Shown here piece by piece: positions 27,401-39,400 of a stretch of DNA of 64,000 nt. Each line of letters begins with the position of its first letter. The stretch's first letter is position 1. The notes under the pieces are model-generated. The model worked only from the letters and a program-made list of their open reading frames with translations, did not search any database and was not told the DNA's origin. Origin of the DNA: Siphonodentalium dalli (lineage: Eukaryota; Mollusca; Scaphopoda; Gadilida; Siphonodentaliidae); contig CP136062.1 of NCBI GenBank assembly GCA_032622095.1, positions 225,570,578 through 225,634,577 of the forward strand. Direction: 5' to 3'. Made by a program: the position numbers and the translations under genes.

Positions 27401-30400
27401 AAAATTTAATACAAATTCAGAAGAATTCATGCATATCCATTAACTGGTGGGAAATGTTCAGATAATAAGTTCAATAGAGGGCATTTGTTCAACTTAAATT
27501 ATCTGAACATGTCCTAAGGGAACTACTCATTGATGGGTATTTAGTATAGAAAGGGTTAAACTTTAACTTGGATTCAATGTACACAGCTGCATGGTCAACC
27601 AACCTGTGTTAACTCAGTCATATTGACATACTATTTATATGTTAACTCAGTCATATTGACATACTATTTATATGTTAACTCAGTCATATTGACATACTAT
27701 TTATATGTTAACTCAGTCATATTGACATACTATTTATATGTTAACTCAGTCATATTGACATACTATTTATATGTTAACTCAGTCATATTGACATACTATT
27801 TATGAGGCCCCCACCCCCTCTTTTCGTACGCCGTATTCCATGCCCTGTTATGCGGTACGCCGTATTCCGGCCCTCTGTTAGGAGGTATTCGGTATTCCAA
27901 AAATACAGGTATTCGTACGCCGACCTTCGAAAAATGGAATTTTAATATATTTTTATGTATTCCATATGGCTGTTAACTGGTATTCCGTATTCCACCATCT
28001 GTGTTAAGTGGTATTCCGTATTCCACGGGGGGTGGGGGTGGGGGCCTCATTTATATGTTAACTCAGTCATATTGACATACTATTTATATGTTAACTCAGT
28101 CATATTGACATACTATTTATATGTTAACTCAGTCATATTGACATACTATTTATATGTTAACTCAGTCATATTGACATACTATTTATATGTTAACTCAGTC
28201 ATATTGACATACTATTTATATGTTAACTCAGTCATATTGACATACTATTTATATGTTAACTCAGTCATATTGACATACTATTTATATGTTAACTCAGTCA
28301 TATTGACATACTATTTATATGTTAACTCAGTCATATTGACATACTATTTATATGTTAACTCGGTCATACTGACATACAATTTATATGTTAACTCGGTCAT
28401 ACTGACATACTATTTATATGTTAACTCAGTCATACTGACATACTATATATATGTTAACTCGGTCATACTGACATACTATTTATATGTTAACTCGGTCATA
28501 CTGACATACAATTTATATGTTAACTCGGTCATACTGACATACTATTTATATGTTAACTCAGTCATACTGACATACTATATATATGTTAACTCGGTCATAC
28601 TGACATACTATTTATATGTTAACTCAGTCATATTGACATACTATTTATATGTTAACTCAGTCATATTGACATACTATTTATATGTTAACTCAGTCATATT
28701 GACATACTATTTATATGTTAACTCAGTCATATTGACATACTATTTATATGTTAACTCAGTCATATTGACATACTATTTATATGTTAACTCAGTCATATTG
28801 ACATACTATTTATATGTTAACTCGGTCATACTGACATACAATTTATATGTTAACTCGGTCATACTGACATACTATTTATATGTTAACTCAGTCATACTGA
28901 CATACTATATATATGTTAACTCGGTCATACTGACATACTATTTATATGTTAACTCGGTCATACTGACATACTATTTATATGTTAACTCAGTCATATTGAC
29001 ATACTATTTATATGTTAACTCAGTCATATTGACATACTATTTATATGTTAACTCAGTCATACTGACATACTATTTATATGTTAACTCGGTCATACTGACA
29101 TACAACTTATATGTTAACTCAGTCATACTGACATACTATTTATATGTTAACTCGGTCATACTGACATACAATTTATATGTTAACTCGGTCATACTGACAT
29201 ACTATTTATATGTTAACTCAGTCATACTGACATACTATATATATGTTAACTCGGTCATACTGACATACTATTTATATGTTAACTCAGTCATACTGACATA
29301 CTATTTATATGTTAACTCAGTCATATTGACATACTATTTATATGTTAACTCAGTCATATTGACATACTATTTATATGTTAACTCAGTCATATTGACATAC
29401 TATTTATATGTTAACTCGGTCATACTGACATACAACTTATATGTTAACTCGGTCATACTGACATACTATATATATGTTAACTCGGTCATACTGACATACT
29501 ATATATATGTTAACTCGGTCATACTGACATACTATTTATATGTTAACTCGGTCATACTGACATACTATTTATATGTTGGTCTGTAGTTAACTCTTTCATG
29601 ACTGGAGCTTCCTGATATTTTTTGAAACCGCTGTACCAATTAAAGCATTCTCTTATATATGCGAGTCTCCAATAGGGAGCCTCGCATATATAAGAGAAAA
29701 CATTGGCCTAAAAATATTTACCTTGACCTTGTAAGCCAGTGCATTATCTAATATATGTGAGGGCGAGGCTCCTTATGGGAAACTCACATATATAAGAGAA
29801 TGCACTGAAACATGCAGGATCTTTAATGCTGCACCAGCATAGCTCCCACCGTGAAAGGGTTAACAGAGACGGGGTGATAACCAAAGCAAAATGAATGTTT
29901 CTGAAACTTTTGACCTGCTATGTATATGTACACACAAATATGTGGTCAAATTTTTCTTATTTGCAGAGGATATTAAGCCATCAGTATGCGGCCAGAGATT
30001 GAAGTTGAACTATGGCCTGGTGGAAATCATGATTGACCAGAATTCTGTTAAATATAATGCCAAGGTTTGTATAGGTCAAGTGCAGCCAAATACGTCAAAC
30101 TTGACTGGCCTTCGTTATACAGTAATGCCCTAAATAATCGACTCCTTAACCACAGCAGAATTATGGGTAATTTTTCAGGATTTAGTCGGAATATGGCTTG
30201 TTGTCATTTATCGGAAAACACTCACTGAGACCTTTTCGATGAATGGCAACAAGCCATATTTCCGACTTAATTCTGAACAATTACCCATAATTTTGCTGTG
30301 GTTCAGGAGTCGATTATTTAGGGCATTACTGTAGGTTATAATTTAGAAATAACCATTTCCAAATTTTGAACATTTCCTCAAGAATATAGTAATAGTATAG

Positions 30401-33400
30401 TATAATGATAGTATGAATGCGATATTTCCACAAAACACACTTTGCGTGAGCCGAGTGTTTGTTTATATACAGCATGTAAAGAGTGAACGATAAGCAAAAC
30501 ACCCAACACCGCGATTATTTTTAGAAGAGTGAGTCACGGTGACCCTTTAAACACCTAAATCTTGAGTAGCGAGGATTAGCGAGCGCTATGCCAGTATCTT
30601 GTGAACAACTTGGTGATCATTTTAACCAATTTAAAGTTCCATTTTGAAATAAAAAAAGTTTCCCAGCATGCATTCGTGGACAAATGCAGTTAGTTACTTT
30701 ATTCTCATTCATTCATGTGTAGTGACGTTCAGTTAATAGTTCTATAAATTTTTCTACCTTACAGGGGTACTGTACACAGGGATAGACAATTTTTTTTATT
30801 TACTCCCATTGAAATAACTTTCAAGTTAGATTGTGTTCGTGTTATATGAGTTTCGTGTAAACCTAATTTAGCGAAGAAAATATTGATCTTGGAAACAAAA
30901 ATATTACGATTTCAAACTACGCGCCATGTTTTTGACCTTCACCGGAGAAGACTCATGTCGCAGGAAGAACTGGAAGTTCATTGTTCACAGCTTCAATTGA
31001 TGCATCCAATCTCTTCCATCGAACAATCTCACTCTGTATAAAATTATTGACGCTTCAGGACTCTTGTTTCTTTCTCCTTTTTCCGATTCGGTTATAGCGG
31101 GCCTTTCTTTTGCAGGTAACATGTTATGTGTGCAACTCAATAATGTTCGCGAACGGCCGTCGATAAAAGACACGCAACAGATACTATTTCAAGAACGGTA
31201 ACTCGTACTGGGATAATTCTCCATTTTATGACTCCAGCCATAAATGAATTTATATTAAATAATTCAATTTTACTTTTGTGATAGCCTGTTAACCGGAACG
31301 TTTTCAGTAGACATCGTCGACTCAAATTAGTTATTTTAAAATATAATATTGATATTAGATCGTTATTGTCACCGGGAATTTATTGAAATTGGGGTACAGT
31401 ACCCCTTTAACAATGCAACAGAGACTCGATAATGTGCTCTGAGAGATTGGGTCGTTTGTTGTAATTATTATCTAACATTTCATACGGAGTATTTAGTATA
31501 GAAAAGGTTAATGTTCTCAACTCCTCTTATAATATATTTTATTTTTGCAGGCATCGATTTCACCGAGAGCCATGTCATTAAGAGACGAGGCTGAACCAGT
31601 TTTCCCAGTCCAACAAGCGGATCAGGATGTCCAGATAATAATCACACAGCCTATTATCAGCCGATTTCTACAGAACACTTCATGCGAAGAAATATTCGTC
31701 CAGAATCTCAACCATGAACAGGTTAAATAAATAGAATGCATTTAAAAAAAACAAAAACAAACAAATGCGCTGGATCACAGAAATTGAGCAAAACAAAGAA
31801 TTTTTCTTCATGATTCACTTTAGAAAATTATTAAATGCACAGATATTTATGGCCTTCGTTATCTAATATATATTTTGGGACTGTTTGTTTGTCTGTTAGC
31901 TATGGCTGGGAAAACGGCTGGACCGATTGAGCTCAAACTTCCAATATAAGGTTAAAAACCCACGGGCAGTGTTTACCGCTGTTTTGGAGAAGCTCCGAGC
32001 ACCCCTTCTCCACCCCAGTCACCAATATGACCGTCCTTGGCACTGTGGGGTTAATCGCGTTGATAGTTAAAGAGCGTTCGTATCCGCAGTGTCGTTGCTA
32101 AAGAGCATATGCGTGTAGCATATGCATATGGGCCAGACGTGAGTGTGTCTGTATCCAGACATGAGCGTGTTGTGTGATTCTTATGTATGTCTTCGTATTT
32201 AGGGGTTCCAAGGAACGGGGGAGATTTTCATCAGGTAAGTTTTTCCGCCCGAGGTGATCTTCACCTTGAAACGGGTACCCACAAACGTACCTCTTTTAGG
32301 GATGGGTACCATCACGGGACGGGGTACCATCATTTCTCTTGATTAAAAAGGCAGAATTAACTCAAATTAAATAAAAAAATTAACGGATTTCGACGAAATT
32401 TGATACCTAGGGATACTTTTGTCGGGGGAGTGTTTTCGACGGGTCAAATCGTGACCCCGACATGACCTTGACCTTCAAAATGTCAATTCAAGGTCAAATC
32501 GGGTAAAACGGATGGATTTCGACGAAATTTTATACCTAGGGACACTTTTGTCCGGGGAGTGTTTTGGACGGGTCAAATCGTTACCCCGACCTTGACCTTC
32601 AAAATGGTCAATTCAAGGTCAAAGCTCGGACGAAGTCGGGTCACCTGCTAGTAGGTTATAATTTAGAAATAACAGTTAGCAATTTGTGAAACTTATCATA
32701 TTAAGTGTGAAATAACAATGACTTATATATATTTTTATTTTCTTAAATTGTATTCAGGATGCTAGCCTCTCTGTTTTCTATAGAATTCACTCTTGATTAC
32801 TGCAGGTTTCTGATGGAGGGAATATAGACATTGTTACCCTGGTGAACACCTCAAACACAATAATCGATGCTAGCAGTCATGGTATATCTATCACCATGAC
32901 AGCGAGAGTCGAGCTGATGAAATCGGGCACTGAGCACAGAGTTATCATGTTCGATTTGGTGAGTACCATGGTAAACTCTTTAGAACACATATGTGGTTTT
33001 ATATAAAATAAATTATTATTATTCCACACCCATTCATTTACTTTTTGCAATATACAGCAAAATATACCCAGCAAACATGTAGGCGCCGGAACGGTGCCTG
33101 ATAGGTACCGGTTTGTGCCGGTCAGTGCCGTACCGATATACCGATGCCGGACCGGCACCAAACCGGTACCCATTTACCAATAATTTTCCTGAGCCGAATA
33201 CCCGGCACCAGATCGGTACTAATCTGACACCGAGAAACATAAAGTATTATATTTTATTTCAATTTGAGTTATGAAAAATAACCAATTTCAGAGGATTTAA
33301 GAAACGTTCAACAAAGAATGTTGTATTGTCCTTGAACGATTATGGGGGGGGGGGGGGGGCCGTTTTCACATTTATTAAATAATTGGACTTCAGTTCAATA

Positions 33401-36400
33401 GAATTAAGGACAATTATTTGCATTTAAGTGCAATTATTTGAACACAAATGAAATTCTCAATAAAATTGCTATTGCAGCAATTCATTTAACATTATGTGGG
33501 CAGCATTGCGCTTAAGCACAATTAAAAACTCTGTAATTTCAATTGCGCTTAAGTGCAATTGAATTGAGCTTAAGAGCAATTATTGATCATCATAAACAAA
33601 ACCCCCTTAATTTTTATAGAATAGTCTGCAGGATGACTATCCAGCCAAACCTGATTATGAACCTCATTTGATCCTCAGGGGTGAAAACTTGTTATGGCTA
33701 TTGCAGCTAACCTCAATTCGCAATTGAGTTGCACTGAAGTGCAATTGAATTGCGCTTAAGTCCAATTATTTAATAAATTTGAAAATGGCCTCCCATAAAC
33801 AATTCAAACCTAATACCTCAACATCATAGGTGATGCCAACTTTTACAGAAATATCTTTACTAAATTATGATGTATAGTCTACAAAAAGGGACAAAATGTG
33901 CGCCATAATGTTGCACATTTTGTTCCTTGTGTCGCTTTCGGCCGTGCCAAAAAATTAGATAATGTCGCACATTTTGGCACTTATGACACTTTCAGCATGC
34001 GCCAAAACATGTGTAATCTTGCATGTTTTGGCACACACCAAAAGTGACATAGCATGTGACTTCAGTCTTCAGTCACACATTTTGTCGATTTCGGCGTCTG
34101 CCAAAAGCGCAGAGAGCGACAAAACAGCCAACATTTATGTCACACATTTTGTCACTTCTGTCGCTTTAGGCATGCGACTAATGGCGCACATTTTGTTCCT
34201 TTCGGCGCGCACCAGTGGCCCTATTAGTATTCCATAATATTATACAAAGCTTGATTGAACCATATGTCCATTAACAATAATTAAATTCTTTATTTTCCAG
34301 AAACTGCAGAGATATTTCCGAATTAGATACTCAGCTCAGAAGATTGAGTTTATCGTAGATTCATGGGTGTAAGTATTGTTATGTATGTTAGCTTAATAAA
34401 TATCGAAGCACAGGGCTGACGCTGTTGGTGGCCAAATTGGAAAATTTTAATTGCTTCTTTTTTTTTTTGAAATTGGTCAAAGAAAATTTTCTATTGTCAG
34501 CAACCACCTCTATCATTATTTTCATGAGAACCTGTATGGATAACAATTCGATCAAAAGTCACACATATTTACCTATCAAAACAATGATGTACATGCTGGT
34601 AATCCTATAAACCGCAATGCGGGCAGTAAACCGACCTGTGGGTGTCAGTAAACCGCATCTCGGGCTATCTCGCGTTTCTCATACCAAGTGTTTAATTTTG
34701 ACCTATATGCCATATTATATACCATTTGAAAGAGGAAGCTCCAAAACATGTATTATTAACTTATCCGGGGTAATAAACTGTGAAAATGTTGTTTTTTGTT
34801 GAGTTACCGATGTGTTTTTGGGCTTTAAGTTTCATCTAGATTGTAATAAAAAGTGTTTTATTTTCAATGGAGGGGGAATAACTCTATATTTTATATATTT
34901 AAGTTATTCCCTTTCCATTGAAAATATATCTTTAGTTTGAATTCTGTTGCATTCTGGGAGCCAAAACAGAGGGGGGGGGGTATGTTCTATGATTTCAGCA
35001 GTTTTCTATTTCTCTGTGGGCATCTTCTGAGACACCGACGTTTCAAATGGTGATGAATTATAGTATTTTAATCATGTTTTATGGCAAAGATTGTCATTAA
35101 ACCATATATGAAGTCACTATAAAAAAAATAATCGGTGACTCGAAAATTTAGTAGGCCTTTAACCCTTTACCCAACAGAACGGCCCTGTGCCAATGCATTC
35201 TCTTATATATGCGAGTCGACCATAGGTCGCCTCGCATTATATAAGAGAATGCCATTGGCTTAACACATTAAAAATTATAAAATTGTTAAAGAATGTAAGA
35301 AAAAATGGTAAAAAGTGTTAAAAAAAGATTTGTTTTAGGCCAATGCATTCTCTTATATATGCGAGGCGACCTATGGTCGACTCGCATATATAAGAGAATG
35401 CATTGGCACAGGGCATAACTGTAACTATCACAATGTGGTCAAGGAGCCGGTTCCAATGATATCCATATTTGTATGGTTCTATTGAGACAGACCCAAGATA
35501 ATTTAGGCTGTTGAATCTTTATTTGGCCGGTTTGTTGGGTAAAGGGTTAAGGATGGGCACCTGGATCTTGGGGAGGGTGTGAAGGAGGTGAAACTTGTCA
35601 TTCAAAGTTTACCTTCAATATTTTCCTCTCCATTTCAGAATGGACCAAGTTTTAGACAAGAGTCAGGAAGAGGTATGTTTTTACTTTGAAACAGAAATTT
35701 CCATCATGAGTCATGTAGTGGTGTGTAGGTTTTTAGGTACATGTAGGTTTTTGGTACATGTAGGTTTTTAGGTACATGTAGGTTTTAGGTACATGTAGGA
35801 CCTACCTGATTATATTATAATACTTATACATCTGGGTATCATTAGGCGAATATAATTAATTACCTGATTCTTATCCAACTTTTTTGGAAAATTTGGGCGT
35901 GCTACTTTTGTGGGTGGTCAAAGTTTATTTGTATAGGTTACTCTTAACCCTTCTGTACTTAATACTCATTGATGAGTAGTTACCATATGAACCGTTCAGA
36001 TAAAAAGTATAACCCTTTATATACTAAAGCATCATTGATGAGTAGTTATCCAATAGAAATGTTCAGACAATAAGTTCAACCTTTTCTATACTAAACACTC
36101 ATTGATGAGTAGTTCCCTTAGGAAATGTTCAGATAATAAGTCATTTGTAGAATTTATTATCTGAACTTTTCCCACCATGGTATAAGAATCCTTCTGCATT
36201 TGAATTATCCTTTGGGTCTGTCTGTCGTCTGCTCATTTTCCATGAGCGCTTCTCCATGTGAATAATAGACCATTCCAATATATTTTTTTTTAATGGTCAT
36301 GGTCAGTTATATATCATAATACAGTAATGCTCTAAGTAATCGACTTCTTAACGACAACAGAATTATGGGTAACTTTTCAGGATTTAGTCGGAAATATGGC

Positions 36401-39400
36401 TTGTTACCATTCATCCCCGACAGCTTTCCGATGAATGGCAACAAGCCATATTTCCAGACTAAATCCTGAAAAGTTACCCATAATTCTGCTGGTCGTTAAG
36501 AAGTCGATTTACTTAGAGCATTACTGTACAGGTTGATTTAAATTGCCCAATTTGACTGAAATAGACTGATTAAAGGTACACAATCCGATATCATCAAATT
36601 CCAACAACTACAACAACAACATTCAACTATGGTATAAAATTATCCAAAAAGTGTTATATATCAGCATTTTGTTCAACACAATTTGGTATCGAGAGTATGT
36701 TGGTCGGCATTCGTCAAATATTTGCCAGGCCGCCAAATATTCGAGGTGGTGAAAAATAACAGATTTCAGAACTCGAATTCTGATAATTCTGGGCTCTGAT
36801 GGGTGGGTTTCCTCAAATCTAATATTTTTACCCCTGAAGCCAAAGAAATAGTAATTTAGGGGTGTCAAATCGGATTGTGCATCTTTAATGGGTCATTGCA
36901 ATGTACTTTGAAGGTTAACCCTTCCAGGACTGGAGCTTCCTGAAATGTTGCAAAAACCCTGTGCCAAGGCATTCTTTTATATATGCGAGTCTCCCATAGG
37001 GAGCCTCGCATATATAAGAAAAATACATTGGCACAGGGTTTTTGCAACATTGTACTCTCTTATATATGCGAGGCTCCCTATGGGAGAATCGCATATATAA
37101 AAGAATGTACTGCACCAGCGCAGCTCCCGTCATAGAAGGGTTAATGGGTCAGTGTAATGTACTTTGAAGGTTAAGACATGAGAAAAAAGTTTACCTCAAA
37201 TTTTATCTAAATTCAAATTCTTTCTTGATAAAAAACCAAACAGTTAAAATATTAACAGCATATCTGTTTCAGTGCACGTAAGAATAATTTCGAATTTTGA
37301 TTTGTCACACATGAGTTTGAAAGATGGGTAAATTTCTGTAATGTCAGTGTATCTATATAAAAATATTTGAGGAGGGGACCAGAAATAGGGTCTGGAGGGA
37401 ATGAGAATCAAGTGTTTATTTTATATTGGCCTTATTACAAAAATATGTTGACAATAAATTCAACCATCCATTTGGTTACTGAATGGATTCATTTGAGTTA
37501 ACCATTTCTATACTAAATGGATTCTCCCACCAAGTTAAAAAAGTGCAAATCGTAATAGATTAGTCTATTATTGATTTGGAGGGATGTGCAAATATTATAA
37601 GTAGATGACAGATAATAAAAGTCAGACCACCTGGACACCCCTCTAAATGAATAATAGACTGTTCCAATGTATACTTTTGTAACTGAATGGGAGAATCCAT
37701 TTAGTATAGAAATGGTAACAGTTGCAGTATTGTTCGCTAGTGTGACTGCTATAAGCTTCATTAAACTACTCAAGTGTGCGGTACGTCACCCAGCTTTAGG
37801 ATGTTGAAATCATCAGTATAAACAAGTGACAGGTACTGTTTGAATAAATTGTATAGACATAGGTATGGCTGAAGAAATCATACAAATAGCACAAGGCTGG
37901 CTGCATGTTTATTGAGGCCAAAGGAAATAAATATTTGTGGTTGGGGTTTCCCTACCGACCCTAATTTAACCCTTTCAGTGCCAAGTCCGATTTTTGTATC
38001 AACCCATATTTCCTTGATCATTTTTCAAATTTATTGATTATAATAATATGATACATTAATGGAAAGCGCTCTAAAAAATCGGACTTGGCACTGAAAGGGT
38101 TAAATCCCCCTACCCTAAAAAAAATTTCTATGGTGAAACTAAAATCTCTGGAAAATTTTATCACTTTATATAGGCAACAGATAATAAGCTGGGAAAAACA
38201 CATTCCAGCATCCAAAAATCTATATGATTTTTAATAGTCAACATATTTGGCTTTGACAAAAAGCAATGAAAATTTTCTCAGTCCAATAATATCATTAAAT
38301 TTCAAGGCAGATAAGACAGCCATAAAAATATCTCAATAAGAAATTATTAAAAAATTTAAAGAATTTTTTTTTAAGCCTACCTACCGACCCTAGTTTTTTC
38401 TGACACATAACCCCAACGACACATTTCATTTTATTTGGCCTGAATTTAATTAGAAATCATTATCTTTGTTTCTGAATTCCACAAGAGTTTTCAACTGAAA
38501 GTAGTAATTTAATGTGAAAAATATGTTATCACAATGTTTACATAATTTCACAAGAATACGAATTAACTTAACCTTGGGACTTTGTAACAGTTCAGGTCTT
38601 CTCCAGACGTAAACAAAGGAATATAAGTAATGGTTAGAGCACAAGAATTGTTCTTTACCAGAATCAATCGAGTCGAAGACGAGATTTATATTCTGGTAAA
38701 GAACAATTCGCATGCTCTGACCGACTTAGAGCACAATTGATCCCACATAATGCAATAAACTGGAAATGTGCCGTGCGCTGCCCGCGATTGGACAGAATAG
38801 CCGGTTAGCCACGCCCAAAAACGTGATTAACACGAACAGATCACCGTTGAATTTGAATCGATATGTCCGAAACAACACGGACTGGTCCCACTTTGAGGCG
38901 CCCGTGCGATTTGTCTGTTATGAGTTGCAGGTGCCTAACAATGGGATAATCATTGAACTATTCCTTCGCCAGCCTTGGGAATTGGTGTACTTTACCACAA
39001 ATCAGGGAACGATTGCAACAATGGAATTGTGCTCTAATGCAGGGGCGCCGGAAGCATCCAAGGGCAGAGGGGGCAGAGCCTACAAAAAGCGCACTTTTCC
39101 GGGAAAAAAGGGCATTTTCTCCGCAAACTCGGGAAAATAACCATAAATTCATTGTGGCAAAAATCCCTATTTTAATGGTATTTGTCAGTTTTTATGGCCG
39201 TTTTGTGATAAAATTGACAAAAAATAAATATTTCTTGTGAAATTGGTGGTATTTGGACCAAAAAAGTCACATATTGCTATAAAAACACGAGATTAAACAC
39301 ACAAAAAGCATTTTCTGTCTCCAGAAAAAGGGCAAGTCCTGCCCCCGCTCGCCCCCCTTGGTCAAGGGCAGGGGGGTCAGCTGCCCCCTCTGCCCCCCAC

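Noticed and set aside
27955-29586. 543-codon ORF
   Set aside because: It is the translation of a 33-bp satellite, with the same 11-residue unit throughout; there is no start context, and the frame begins inside an inserted element.
33343-33359. G-run as a regulatory quadruplex
   Set aside because: A single homopolymer, like those at 34971 and 61936; could equally be a sequencing or assembly error.
38766-39140. 124-codon plus-strand ORF
   Set aside because: The last third is inside the hAT MITE, and the rest has no recognised domain or splice context.
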